A stretch of DNA of 64,000 nucleotides from Trichomonas vaginalis G3 (GCF_026262505.1 NC_067206.1:6476879-6540878); one strand, 5' to 3'; shown: positions 41,067 to 52,622, numbered from the stretch's first letter. Translations and numbers: made by a program. The notes: generated from the letters alone by a model not told the origin.

Positions 41067-41483
41067 ATGAAAATTCATCTCAGTAAAACAGTAAAATGTC
41101 AGGACTTAAAAGAAGAACTAGACCCATTCACATATTTGAATGTTTACTTCTACCTTTTTGAAAAGTCTTCATTCAGCAAAGTTTGGAACATCGAACCAGT
41201 TAAGTTTGCTATTGTGACTAAAATGGTGCGAAATTTGAAGACTTAGACATAGAAGGTTTGTTACAGTCAAAGAAAGTTTTGACAGAAGGTTTCAAACCTT
41301 AAAGAAGGCAAGCATACAAACTTGTTATACCTTATGAACCAAAGAAAGCAGACGACTATGAATATTATGAGTCTAATAGTTGAGAGTTCAAGGTAAATTG
41401 GGTAAAAAGATTTTAGAGTCTAAGCCAGTGTTTCTCCTAAAGAGGAAAGAGAAACATTGACATTGACCCAGAAAATGTTCTAA
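41067..41483 (+). pseudogene. 139-residue protein remnant (C)
   Basis: Counterpart of 21253-21672, preceded by TTTTTTTTATCCGATAGAAA. The end still codes for the acidic DIDPE segment. The copy is broken, with roughly six breaks. Confidence 0.55.
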
Positions 41484-41499
41484 AAATAAAATTTTATTT

Positions 41500-41949
41500 T
41501 TACATGTCAAATTTCTTTTCTCTGGAACTGGTTCAGGTTCTTTCTTCTCTTCTTCTACTTTCTTTTCTTTCTTTTCTTTCTTCTTCTTTTCTGGTGGAGT
41601 TATGTCAAATTTCTCCGAACCATATTTATGTAAAAGTTCTTTGTCCTTAATAGCTCATCTATTCTGTTTTCTATTTCATCTTCAAGAACAGCGCATGTGT
41701 CTTCTTTGCATTCTAAGAACTTTTGTTGGACTTCATCTTTCCAATCGGCGTCATCTCTGTCAACAAGTCTGTCATTGACAAATTTTAAGACTGCTCTGCT
41801 TAATGTTTTATGGTTCTGGTCATATTCCCAGAAACAGAACTTTAGAACAAATTCACCTTTCTGTTTACACTATGTAAGATTTTATGGTCGACAGATGTTT
41901 TGCTGTCGAAAAGCTTGTCTCGAATATAGATAGCGAAATCGCTAGACAT
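41500..41949 (-). pseudogene. ~148-residue Lys-rich-tail protein remnant (C)
   Basis: Counterpart of 20788-21236, convergent with the 139-residue gene and divergent from the ATPase over 36 bp. The Lys/Glu/Pro tail and the DRDDADWKDEVQQKFLECKE segment are visible. The copy is broken, with about three breaks. Confidence 0.55.
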
Positions 41950-41985
41950 TTTCTAAAAGATAAAAATTTTAATTTTTCTAAAAAT

Positions 41986-42243
41986 ATGTTAGAAAAAAAG
42001 TTTGCTGACATTGACAAAAAATTTGAGAATGTTTTAAACAAGAACAGAGGAATTAGAAAATGCTCAGATAAACCTATACATGAAAAGTTCTTATTTGCTC
42101 AGAATGGTATAACAGTTCTAATTGCACCACCTGGTCGGGTAAGACTTCACTTATCTTAAAATGGCTGCACAACAACAAGAACTAGATGAGAAGAACCCAT
42201 TCTATGAGTTATGTGTTATTTTTACTTCTGGTCAATTTGAAAC
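41986..42243 (+). pseudogene. A32-like packaging ATPase, 5' part, cut by gap (C)
   Basis: Starts MLEKKFADIDKKFENVLNKN and reaches the Walker A region before the run of N. The copy has about two breaks in the visible part. Only ~85 codons are seen. Confidence 0.7.
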
Positions 42244-42343
42244 NNNNNNNNNNNNNNNNNNNNNNNNNNNNNNNNNNNNNNNNNNNNNNNNNNNNNNNNN
42301 NNNNNNNNNNNNNNNNNNNNNNNNNNNNNNNNNNNNNNNNNNN
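42244..42343. other. Assembly gap (100 N)
   Basis: A run of exactly 100 N. It separates copy C, inside its ATPase gene, from an inverted stub, so the true distance and order across it are unknown. Confidence 0.99.
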
Positions 42344-42921
42344 TAAATAAAACAACCCGGCCTTTTTGTTTTATTTCTTCATCTTTCAGTACTTTATATT
42401 GAGTAGTATGGTTTTTCAAATTTATAACATCTTGTTCCATTTTTGCTACTTCTGCTGCTTTTTCTGACACTTTTTTCGCATATTCCTCTGTACTTAGTTC
42501 TTTCAGTTGTTCTTCTTTCTTCTTTTTCTCTACGTTTAACTCATTTAGTTTCTTTGTGTGTCTGTCATATTCTAGTTTCTTTTCGTTTTCACTTATTTGC
42601 TTCTGTATGTCTATGTTTGACTTTTTGACATCTGATATTTGATTTTTGAGTGAACTCAAATTCATTTGACTTTGAGGGTTATAGGCTGTTCCGTCTGCAG
42701 CTCCACATAGCCTGCCATTTTCGCTAAAAGTGCCGCTCTTAAACCTCCACTCTGTGCACCAATAACTCGGTTTAAAAGCATAGATTGCTTGACATTTGTT
42801 GCAACATAGTGGGGTCATTCATCATTTGTGTTTGCAACTGTTGTTGTTGGTGTCAGTTTTACTATTGGATGTTTCAATGCTCTCTTCTCTTACGTATATT
42901 CTTACGTAGCTTACGTGGCAT
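42344..42921 (-). pseudogene. Basic N-terminus/coiled-coil protein, partial (stub)
   Basis: Counterpart of 29264-29740, including MNLSSLKNQISDVKKSNIDI and the basic start region. Truncated by the gap and broken, with about two breaks. Confidence 0.6.
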
Positions 42922-43182
42922 TTTAAGTGAAGTTAAAAAGCGGTTTTTGACAGATGTTTATATGACACTTTTTGTTCAGCACAAAAAACTACTCGGTCAA
43001 AGTGTTGTCAGTTTTGTAAAATAACCGTCCTATCTCATTCTATAAGGGGGAAAGTCTTCTCAAAGTATACTTCCTTGGAACGCCTGTAACTTTTCCTGTA
43101 GCGACGATAGACCTTTACTTGTCCGGACAAAGTTATACTAAACATCTTCAGGGCTAGAGGGCACGAAGTGCCTGGAGGCCCC
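42344..43182 (-). mobile_element. Family B stub, head to head with copy D
   Basis: From the terminus at 43182 (..CCTGGAGGCCCC) leftwards it carries the subterminal repeat and the basic coiled-coil gene (42344-42921, -) running into the gap. It mirrors the start of copy D almost base for base. It is broken, with a few breaks. It could be a second element, or an inverted assembly artefact because it lies between a gap and its mirror image. Confidence 0.65.
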
Positions 43183-43230
43183 AAAAAAAAAAAAAGGTAG
43201 TGGGGCCCCAGGCACTTCGTGCCCTCTAGC
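43150..43230. repeat. Palindromic junction of two family B termini
   Basis: GGGCTAGAGGGCACGAAGTG...GGCCCC, then thirteen A residues and GGT, then AGTGGGGCCCCAGGCAC... in opposite orientation. The element start AGTGGGG at 43199 follows AAAAAGGT, as does the copy C start at 31288. Confidence 0.75.
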
Positions 43231-43461
43231 CCTGAAGATGTTTAGTATAACTTTGTCGGACAAGCAAGGGTCTATCGTCGCTACAGGAAAAGTTACAGGC
43301 GTTCCAAGGAAGTATACTTTGAGAAGACTTTCCCCCTTATAGAATGAGATAGGACGGTTATTTTACAAAACTGACAACACTTTGACCGAGTAGTTTTTTT
43401 GTGCTGAACAAAAGTGTCATATAAACATCTGTCAAAAACCGCTTTTTAAACTTCACTTAAA

Positions 43462-43930
43462 ATGCCACGTAAGCTACGTAAGAATATACGTAAGAGGAAG
43501 AGAGCATTGAAACATCCAATAGTAAAACTGACACCACAACAACAGTTGCAACAAATGATGAATGACCCCACTATGTTGCAACAAATGTCAAGCAATCCTA
43601 TGCTTTTAAACCGAGTTATTGGTGCACAGAGTGGAGGTTTAAGAGCGGCACTTTTAGCGAAAATGGCAGGCTATGGTGGAGCTGCAGACGGAACAGCCTA
43701 TAACCCTCAAAGTCAAATGAATTTGAGTTCACTCAAAAATCAATATCAGATGTCAAAAAGTCAAACATAGACATACAGAAGCAAATAAGTGAAAACGAAA
43801 AGAAACTAGAATATGACAGACACACAAAGAAACTCAATGAGTTAAACGTAGAGAAAAAGAAGAAAGAAGAACAACTGAAAGAACTAAGTACAGAGGAATA
43901 TGCGAAAAAAGTGTCAGAAAAAGCAGCAGA
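43462..43930 (+). pseudogene. Basic N-terminus/coiled-coil protein (D)
   Basis: Same protein as 32706-33182 with one Gln repeat fewer (TPQQQLQQMMNDPTM). The copy is broken, with about one break. Confidence 0.6.
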
Positions 43931-46379
43931 AGTAGCAAAAATGGACAAGATGTTATAAATTTGAAAAACCATACTACTCAATATAAAGTACTGAAGATGA
44001 AGAAAAAAAACAAAAAAGCCCTGAAGACATATATGGATAGCGATGAGTATAAAAAAGAAGTTGAAGCAAATGTAAAGGCAGAAAAACTTTTACAGTTGCA
44101 AAACCAAACCGTACAGTATGAAAACTTAGCACAAGAAAGTAAAAATAACGACGCAGCCATGCAAAAGGCAATGAAAAGCGCAGAATATATAAAAGCTAAT
44201 AATGACTGGTTAGATGCCCAAGCCAACGCTAAAGCAGCCCAACTTATAGGGTCAATAAGGACAAAAATACAAGCGGATGAAGACAGTTCAAATGAAGCTT
44301 TAATGAATGCTGACTTTAAGAACGCCTTCGAAGCTCTTCATAGTAAGGTGAAACTAGTTAACGACTTCTCATCTGGAAAGAAACTGAAGTCTGAAGGTTT
44401 CGACAAAGAGTTAAGAGAAGTAGCACAAAATATGACGAAAATAACAGATGCAGCAACGAGACAGGCAGTTCAAAGTGCCTATGACGCCGTTAGAGCAACT
44501 GTTGTGGAAAGTCAAGAAAAAGAGTTACAACAGACCAAAACAGACCTAGTAAATGCTTTCTTAAAAACGAAAAGTCAGGTAGGACATTATGCTGCAGATG
44601 GAACATATGTGCCAGCTGGTGGAACTTATATACCACCAAACCCTCCAAGAGAAGCACCTGCACCAGGACTACCTAAAACATTTACATCGTCACATGGACA
44701 CAGACACAGGCATGCACCAAAACCAACACAACAACAACAACCAACACAACAACAACAACCAGCACAACAACAACAACCAGCACAACAACAACAACCAACA
44801 CAACAACCAGCACCACAACCAACAGTTCAAAACACTGCACAACAACCAGCACCACAACCAGCACAGCAACCAGCACAGCAACCAACAGTTCAATCCAGCA
44901 CAACAACCAACAGTTCAAAATCCAGCACAACAACCACCTCCACAACCAGCACAGCAACCAGCACAGCAACCAACAGTTCAAAACCCTGCACAACAACAAC
45001 CACAAACAGAGCAAGGACATAAAAGAAGTAGAGAACAAGGAAACCAAGAATTCTTAAAAATGCTTAAGGAAGACTATGGTTACCCAGATACTCTTGACTT
45101 TAGTGACAGATATAAAGAAGCTATTAGAAAGTTCAAGGAAGGAAATACTGACCCGAACCTATTTAGCTTTATGGCTCAGCACCAAATGGGATATAATTTC
45201 AAACCTGGAAAATACAAGCTCGCTAAGGGATATGATTTAATAGCATATCATCCAAATGACATGACTGAATTTACTCCGAGATATTTGGTGTCAGAGCTAA
45301 ATGACAATTCAACTCTCTTCATGAAACGCGTAAAAAATAGAGACGGAACGAAAGAAGAAAGGTTTATGAGTCCGGATGACTTAGATAGGGAACTTGTTAA
45401 AAACGGTCTCGGAATATATGAAATGCCAGCAGATGAGGTACAAGAAACTCCACAGGAAGAAGTTCAGATACAACCAGACATGGAAGAAATAGTTCAGCAA
45501 CAACAGCTAGAAGAGCCTGAAGGAAACGAACAAGTCCCTCCTTTGGAAACTAACTTCACAGAACTAGATGAAGATTTGGAACAGCCGAAAAATCTTGACC
45601 CTCAACAAGAGTATGCGGAGAATATGGAATCTTTCCAAGAGTCTAAGAAAAATTCGGCTGACATAGTAGAAGAATATCGAAAAATGTTTGCCGACATACA
45701 AAAGACTCCAACACCAGATGAAAATATTCAGCATAGAATGGAAGTACTGAAAGAAAATGTACGCAAATACAATAACCCTTTTTACTTACGACCATATAAC
45801 GTTCAATCTTTGGCTGAACTCGGTGAAAATAAAAGGTTAAATTTCAACAAAACATATAAAAATGAAACATTGTTTAAAGTTCATTCAGAACCTAACCAAT
45901 ATGGAAACAAACCTACTTTTGTTTCTGCAGACTATGGAACTACAATGAGATGGGGTCATAAAGCTAACCCGGATAGGTGGTTCATAAACTTACAACCACA
46001 ATTCCAAGAAGTTGTAGACGCAATGGAAGTCAATGGTGAACCAGATTTAGCTGGTATTTTCAGCGCGGCTTTAATGCCATTGAAAGATATGAAACATGCA
46101 GATATTTTGGACCAGTATGAAATGAACATGGCTGATGGAAATATAACACCTGACGTTCTAGAACATTTATCTCAAAGAACTACACAGAACCATAGAGATG
46201 GTATATTTGGTGAAGAGTTTAGAAAGAAAGTTAGGGAGAGAGAAGGAAGAGAACCTATTGTACATGACCTTGCAAACGAAAGTTTACAAAATGTCATAAA
46301 AACTTACTTTGCAGACAATGAACTGAGAAGGGATGAATATTTAGAAAACTCAAATGGACAGTACCAAATGAAATGTTAG
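43911..46379 (+). pseudogene. Large coiled-coil/Pro-Gln-repeat structural protein (D)
   Basis: The C-terminal ~600 residues are well preserved here, including KRSREQGNQEFLKMLKEDYG, the acid segment EEIVQQQQLEEPEGNEQVPP, and the C-terminal domain to DEYLENSNGQYQMKC. The Pro/Gln tract is the longest of the three copies, with alternating PAQQ, PAPQ and PTVQN units. The end overlaps the next start (ATGTTAG). The copy is broken, with about three breaks. Confidence 0.62.
44720..45000 (+). repeat. Variable CAACAACAACCAGCA-type coding repeat (D)
   Basis: First a run of ACAACAACAACCAACACA/CCAGCACA units, then mixed CCAGCACCACAACCAACAGT and GTTCAAAACACTGC units. Unit order differs from copies B and C. 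Confidence 0.8.
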
Positions 46380-46922
46380 TATTGAAAAACATGTTCCTTG
46401 ACAAAATAAAACCAACTACAGAAATAAATGACGCAAGACTGAAACATTGGGTAAAAGCTTTCCCATTCACAAAAGATATTGTTGGTAACATGGAAAGAAA
46501 ACCAGAATGGCTACAAAAAATATATTTGGAAACGAGCTTATTCCATATGGACAAGCTCTGTTTGAAGAGCTTGAACCGGAAACTCAGGAAAGAGTCATGC
46601 AAACAATACGCGAAGACTCAATACAAACTATGACAAAATCTTTCTAGGATATAGGTTACCTGAGATGGGCGACCAGAGCCCAAAGGCAAAAAGGGCATGG
46701 GAAATTTACAACATACTAGGTGAACATGAGGCAAAGATGCAACAACTTGAAGCAGAGGGCAAGTTACAAAAAAGCGACACCAAAGAAGAAGAGAGAAGAG
46801 TAGAACAAAGTGAAAGTAGTGAAGAAGTAACTTCATCTAGTGAAAGTAGTGGCAATGAAGGAAAAAGAAGAGTTAAAAACTCAGTCAGGAAGAAAGTAAA
46901 GCTTGGTCCGAAACAATTATGA
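46373..46922 (+). pseudogene. ~180-residue NLS-bearing protein (D)
   Basis: Counterpart of 26351-26923. MLVLKNMFLDKIKPTTEIND confirms the start used for the other copies. The tail RRVEQSESSEEVTSSSESSG and KNSVRKKVKLG are present. The copy is broken, with about three breaks. Confidence 0.6.
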
Positions 46923-46961
46923 CAAATAAATCCAACTATTCTATATTTTTACCCATATGAA

Positions 46962-48566
46962 ATGTACGCCGCTCAGAATATAACGCCAACAGTTTTGGAT
47001 GCCATGAATGGAAATGTTTCCGAATGGTATAACGAATGCGACAATGCCATTAGAAGGTCAGAAATAGTTCCTGGAACTTACGAATATACAACTGCTGTTT
47101 CTTATGGAAACGTAGGTGAGTTTGGAGAAGGTTCTTCAACAACAGTAGATATTGCTTGCGACAGTTTCATATAATTTCTATTGACAACTCATTCTTATAC
47201 GTGGAACAAGACATTGAAATAAAACCTTCTGCCAAGTTGTCTGACAAGAAAGGTTGCAATGGAATTTTCTATGTCGGATACCAATATGCTCCAGAAGTTT
47301 TCATGGGATATAAGATATATTCTAACTCTGACTTAGTTCAAACAGTAACATGGGCAAACTATGAATGGTTCGCTTTGAGAAACTCAGTACAACCACAAGC
47401 TAGAGAACAAACAGACCAGTATGCAAACTATTGAGAAAATAAGAAGACTTGACCCTAACGTTCCAGGAGTTTATGTTAACCTTTCTGGTTCAGATGGAAC
47501 TGCTGCCACTAAAGTAAAACTGAAACTTAGAGTTCCTTTGTCATCTTTCCTCATCTTCAGGTTTTTAAGATACTTGCCAACTGGGCAGGAAAAATTTCTA
47601 TCGAACTTACTCCAAGCAAAAATAACTTAGTCATTGCACCAACACAAGACCCATTCACTCTTACAGACGTAGAGGGAACAAATAAAACGTCATTCGCCGA
47701 ATTTTGCAAAGACAAAGTTGACTTAGACTTTGGTTTCTCAAACCTCAACACTGAAGTAAACTATTATTTCAATGCTGCTGGAACTGCTTGGGACCCAGTT
47801 AAGTTCACATGCGAAAATTTGAATGCAAGAGAATAGAAAGCAGACTTGCAGTCTATATGTTGGACCCAGATATTTCAAATGCTTTAGCTGCCAAATATAT
47901 TGCAGTTCCACTTATGTTCCCTATACACCAAATATCTGTCAAAGACTTTGCAGGTGAAGTTGGAAACCAAAGTGCTGACCCAGGTGCAAGAACAGATATT
48001 GCCTTAACAACTGCAATGAAACATGCAGATACTATGTTTGTACTGTTCAGACGAACTATAAATGACTATTCTTGTTTCTACAACCCCGGTATTAAATATC
48101 ATATAAACATAGATGGCAAATATTATCCAAGAGAAGAATATTCTTACAGTTGAGGATATGAGGTCATACATCTTGACATTAGATGCTATGAACTTTAACA
48201 ACAACTTCACAACAACCATAAACCCTGAAATGCAAAGTTCTATTATGCCATATGTGAAAGTATGGACCCATACAGGAGGTCAAAAAACTCAATATACAAA
48301 TGGAGACCGTTCAAACTTTTGGCTTGGCATTCCATTTGCTGACTCAGAAGACTTTATGGTGGTATTTCAACTGTTGGTACTGTACAAATACAATATACTG
48401 GTGACAGAGACGGTCCAGATGAACTGAGAGCAAAGAAGTTTACAAAACCAATAGCACTTTTCACGGAAGATGCTTTTTGAAAATTCGTTCGATGAAACCT
48501 GCTGGAGCTCCTCAGATTGGCATAACGACAGCTTCCATCGAGCAGATTTTGGCAGCAGGTCAGTAA
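46962..48566 (+). pseudogene. Double-jelly-roll major capsid protein remnant, family B (D)
   Basis: Same protein as 36092-37699, ~535 codons, with a small local difference (LSGSDGTAATKVKLKL where C has LSGQTAAAVTKVKLKL). The copy is broken, with roughly six breaks. Confidence 0.75.
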
Positions 48567-48878
48567 GTTGTTCTTGAACTGACTTCTCTCCGTCAAATAT
48601 TGACAGTACGCCAGTTTTGACATAATATTGTAAGATAAACTTACCTTTAGAAATATCTGTAAGTTTTGAAGTTATATTTTTGTCTGCTTCAAGAACTTTC
48701 ACCATTTCAGTTATACCAACTTTCTTTGCTTTATGAAAATATTTGGTTCAGCAAAGACTGCTATTCTATAACATTTACCATTGTTTGTATAAAGAACTAT
48801 TCTGTCAATGTATTTGTATTGTTTGTGTGTGTAAACTTTGTTCTGCTTCAATTCGAAGAGATACTCAAATACGTCCAT
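48461..48878 (-). pseudogene. ~139-residue antisense-overlap protein (D)
   Basis: Counterpart of 37593-38012. MVKVLEADKNITSKLTDISK and GKFILQYYVKTGVLSIFDGE are readable. Overlaps the capsid 3' end on the opposite strand by ~105 bp. The copy is broken, with about two breaks. Confidence 0.5.
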
Positions 48879-48896
48879 CTTTTTATTCTAAGTAAA

Positions 48897-49480
48897 ATGT
48901 CATTTCCGAAAAATAGAAGCGTAAGTGTTTCAAAAGGTTTAATGGCGGTGGCAGATGTGAAGTTAAATTCACCAACTCAAACAAACAGTCAAAGTGTTGT
49001 TGTTCAATGTCAAAGACAGAGATGTTGAAGTGGGGAAACCATACGAGGACGAAGATGGTATAACAATTGTTCCTGTAAAAGAACAACCAACATATCCTGA
49101 AGTTAGCAGAGACTTAAGTTCTGTTGCAGATATTCGAAACGACTACCAACAACTGAAAGACAAACTTCAAACTCAGGAGAAGATTTGTCAAGCTTTAGGT
49201 ATAATGTTAAACTTGGTCGAACACAACCCTGTAAAAGTGAACTCATATGTCATTGCACCTCATGAAGTTTTGAAAGAACTATTGAAACTTTTGACAGAGG
49301 CAGACGATATAAACATCAAAGAAATAGAACCCGACGTTAGTTGCTGTGGTGTTTCATATAATGTCATTGACAAGATATACGTTATGAAAGGAGGTGAAAC
49401 GTTGAACTTAAAATATAGTTTTCCCAGACGTTATAAAAATATTTGACGACCACAACATTTCATTAAAGTTTATTTGCTAA
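48897..49480 (+). pseudogene. ~190-residue protein with central coiled coil (D)
   Basis: Starts MSFPKNRSVSVSKGLMAVAD, then the same acid and helical segments as copies B and C, ending near DVSCCGVSYNVIDKIYVMKG and a Leu/Lys-rich end. The copy is broken, with about two breaks. Confidence 0.58.
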
Positions 49481-49486
49481 GTAAAA

Positions 49487-49717
49487 ATGTCAAAACTTCT
49501 TGAAAGATGTTTGAAGAAAAATAATATAGACTTTATTTCATGTAAAGGACTTTACACACTTTTGAACGATATGAAAGACCCTGTTTTGTTTGTTCGTGTA
49601 GACAAAGGAAAGTTCTATGTCTTTACAAAATATTTGAACTTCTTAGACAGAGAACTTCAAGAAACGCCATGTGAAAGTTTAGATGAAGTTCTTCTCCACT
49701 TTCAGAAAAACTTTTAA
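49487..49717 (+). CDS. 76-residue protein present only in copy D
   Basis: Looks whole: MSKLLERCLKKNNIDFISCK, then GLYTLLNDMKDPVLFVRVDKG and a Leu/Glu helix at the end. In copies B and C the previous stop runs directly into the minor capsid start, so this gene is either a neat insertion or was neatly lost. The function is unknown. Confidence 0.6.
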   Translation: MSKLLERCLKKNNIDFISCKGLYTLLNDMKDPVLFVRVDKGKFYVFTKYLNFLDRELQETPCESLDEVLLHFQKNF

Positions 49718-49727
49718 ATATATATAA

Positions 49728-50532
49728 ATGGCAGAAGACATAGTGGTTTATACTATTACGACTAAAAACCCTGAGTCATATAATTCTATACAACAAACTT
49801 ACAAAGTCCTCAAGGACGATATTGTAAACTAACTTTAAACACAATGACGACTAAAGCCTGTTTTGCTCTTTTGACACCAGAAGATTTTATTGTTGTGAAT
49901 GGTAAAAATACTCCTTTGAAGATACTTACTCAGATATACCACCAACAGGTTTTGTTGACTTATTTAATACTTTAAGTACGGGTGTAACATGTGCTGCAAC
50001 TAGAGCAGGTTTCATTATGTTTGGATGTCCGACTGAGTTTACTATAAACGATATGAGCTATAATACAAAACTTATATCTGGTTTTTACTACCAACAGTTT
50101 CCTATAACAGGAAAAGGTGTCATACAAGGAATGTCTGTTCCATTGACTTTAAGCACACCTATTTTATATATTGTTTCAAACTTAGGTTCAAAGTGTTATT
50201 CGAATGTCGACAGAAACTACTATGACCAAAAGATACTTATGCGTATAAACAACACTTTCTCTGCTGGTTTGCCTATTGTTCATTCGAATGCAGAGTTTTC
50301 AGCTTTAGTAAACTCAAACACTTTAGCAAACATAAACTTAACCTTAGTTGACGCAAACTTTGTTCCTGTAAAACTTTTATGTCCTATGTATTTGTCAATG
50401 ACGGCAGAAAGTTTCGAATTGGAAGATGCAACTGGTGAAAGTATTGTATTACAAGAACAACTTCAACAACAAATAGCTCAAGAACAACAAATGCAACAAA
50501 TAGCTCAAGAACAACAAATAGCTCAAGAATAA
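49728..50532 (+). pseudogene. Minor capsid (penton-like) candidate, family B (D)
   Basis: The best preserved copy: from FGCPTEFTINDMSYNTKLIS to the end it reads well, with SGFYYQQFPITGKGVIQGMS, VPLTLSTPILYIVSNLGS and FVPVKLLCPMYLSMTAESFE, then IAQEQQ repeats. The beta-strand rhythm and ~270 codons fit a single jelly roll. The copy is broken, with about three breaks. Confidence 0.52.
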
Positions 50533-50560
50533 AAAAACTATTTTTTTTATTTTTATAAAA

Positions 50561-51795
50561 ATGTACAGAATAGATGTTTCAGATTTTTATGACTTCCAAG
50601 CGTTCAGAAATATGTGTCCATTTCGAGACTATAACAAAGCAGTCGAGAATTTGAAACGTTTAGTCATTTATGTCGACTCTGCCCCAGAATGTTATGTTAT
50701 GAAAGAATGGGATGTAGTCTTTAACAAACCAAGAGCAACAATAGTTTCAGAACAAGAATGTAGACAGAAACTTAAGAAAATAAAAGTCGTACAAGTTGGC
50801 ATGAAGATGTTAGATGCTTGGGATATCTTATTGTCAAAGTTAGAAGATTTTTCAGTTCGAGGTATAAAGTTCTATACACCTTCTCCAAACTTCTATTCTA
50901 TCTTCACTGGATATAAATACGAACAAGTAGAATGGAAAGAAAATATTATAGAAGCTTGGTTAGACCATGTCAAAGAAATTATATGCAATGGAAACGAAAG
51001 AGTCTATGAGTATATCTTATGTTGGTTTGCAAACATCTTACAACATCCAAGTGCTAAAAATGAAACTGCTCTCATTATAATTGGAAAACAAGGAACAGGT
51101 AAGAACACGTTCTTTACAGATATCTTATGCAAACTGTTAGAGGGCTATTCAAACCCGAATATGACAAACTTAGAAAACATCTGCGGTAAATTTAACTCTT
51201 CAATAGAGAATATGAAACTTATAGTATGTAACGAACTTCAAAGTATAGATACAACAAAAGTTTTGAACTCAGATGCTTTGAAGAGTCTTATAACAGACAA
51301 AGTTGGAGTTGTTGAAAGAAAATATAAAGACCAAAGAGTTTGTGAAAATGTTGCAAATTTCATTATGGTTTCAAACAATGCTGTTCGATGAAGTTAGAAA
51401 GTTCTGACAGAAGATATGTAGTTGTCAGAACGTCAGATTCTCATATGCAAGATACAGAATATTTTGACGACTTAGCAGAAACTTTGACATCTGACTTTTA
51501 CAACCACTTGTTCTCATATTTCATGACATTAGATATTTCAAAGTTCAATCCAAGACAAATTCCACATACCGAAGAGAGACAAACATTGTTAGAAGCAAAC
51601 AAGAGTGTATATGAACTGTTCATAGATGAAACTGACTTTGAGTGTTTAGATGAAAGGTCATTGTACGATTCGTATAAACAGTATTGTCAAGAATATGGTT
51701 ATATGACAGCGTCTAAACGAACATTCTTGGCAAATGTCAAAAGTCTTTTAGACGTACAGAATGGTGTATATACAAAGAAAAATTTTTCTGAGTAA
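50561..51795 (+). pseudogene. SF3 (D5-like) helicase (D)
   Basis: Counterpart of 21708-22943, nearly whole. Walker A IIIGKQGTGKNTFF, Walker B MKLIVCNELQSID, sensor FIMVSNN and Arg-finger SSDRRYVVVRTS are all present. The tail ends VQNGVYTKKNFSE. The copy has about one break. It is preceded by TTTTTTTTATTTTTATAAAA and followed directly by the 114-residue gene. Confidence 0.85.
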
Positions 51796-51833
51796 ATTTT
51801 AAAAAAAAATATTTTTTTTATCCGATAGAAAAG

Positions 51834-52153
51834 ATGACAGAAAAATTAACTTTTTACATAGCGCCAAACCCTTCTTGCCCACATCTTTTTAAGCCACAAT
51901 ATATAGACATAGAACTAAATAGAGAAAGCGAAATTCTACAAACAGAAGAAACATATAGAGACCTAGATAACGAAATGGATATGCGCTATTCTGGTTAGAT
52001 TGTCCTTATGAAATGTATGAAAAAAGGGCTTTATATGAAGAATATAGAAAATATTGTCATGAAAACGATATAAGACCAAGCTCTAGAGAAAAATTCTATG
52101 CTGGTATAAAACATCTTTTCGAAGTTCAGAATGGCAAATATATAAAGAAATAA
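51834..52153 (+). pseudogene. 114-residue helicase-tail-like protein (D)
   Basis: Same gene as 2424-2768 without the short N-terminal duplication. It is flanked on both sides by nearly identical ~65-bp stretches (51769-51838 and 52139-52208) that cover the end of a helicase-like reading frame plus the A/T promoter module. This copy has about one break. Confidence 0.65.
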
Positions 52154-52165
52154 TTTTTCTGAGTA

Positions 52166-52203
52166 AATTTTAAAAAAAAATATTTTTTTATCCGATAGAA
52201 AAG
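52166..52203 (+). promoter_or_regulatory. A-tract/TATTTTTTTATCCGATAG module before the 139-residue gene (D)
   Basis: AAAAAAAAATATTTTTTTAT then CCGATAGAAAAG and ATG. It matches 51797-51833, 2394-2423, 41040-41066 and the reverse-strand copy at about 21673-21710. Confidence 0.6.
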
Positions 52204-52622
52204 ATGACGAAATTCATCTCAGTAAACAAGTACATGTCAGGACTTAAAGAAGAACTAGACCCATTCACATATTTGAATGTTTACTTCTACCATTTGAAAA
52301 GTCTTCATTCAGCAAAGTTTGGAACATCGAACCAGTTAAGTTTGCTATTGTGACTAAAAATGGTGCGAAATTTGAAGACTTAGACATAGAAGGTTTGTTA
52401 ACAGTCAAAGAAAGTTTTGACAGAAGGTTTTCAAACCTTAAAGAAGGCAAAGCATACAAACTTGTTATACCTTATGAACCAAAGAAAGCAGACGACTATG
52501 AATATTATGAGTCTAAGATAGTTGAAGTTCAAGGTAAATTGGGTAAAAAGATTTTAGAGTCTAAGCCAGTGTTTGCTCCTAAAGAGGAAGAGAACATTGA
52601 CATTGACCCAGAAATGTTCTAA
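52204..52622 (+). pseudogene. 139-residue protein ending in IDIDPEMF (D)
   Basis: Counterpart of 21253-21672, very close in sequence. The C-terminal two thirds read cleanly (TKNGAKFEDLDIEGLLTVKE to the end). The copy has about one break. Confidence 0.6.

Larger units (their letters stand above)
31288..42243 (+). mobile_element. Polinton-like virus element, family B, copy C (cut by assembly gap)
   Basis: Starts AGTGGGGCCTCC, continues with a 269-residue gene on the - strand not present in copy B, then the family B order to the ATPase, where the assembly gap cuts it. It faces copy B head to head. It is broken, with twenty or more breaks, most in its right half. Near-identity with B and D indicates a young copy; some breaks may be sequence errors near the gap. 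Confidence 0.8.
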
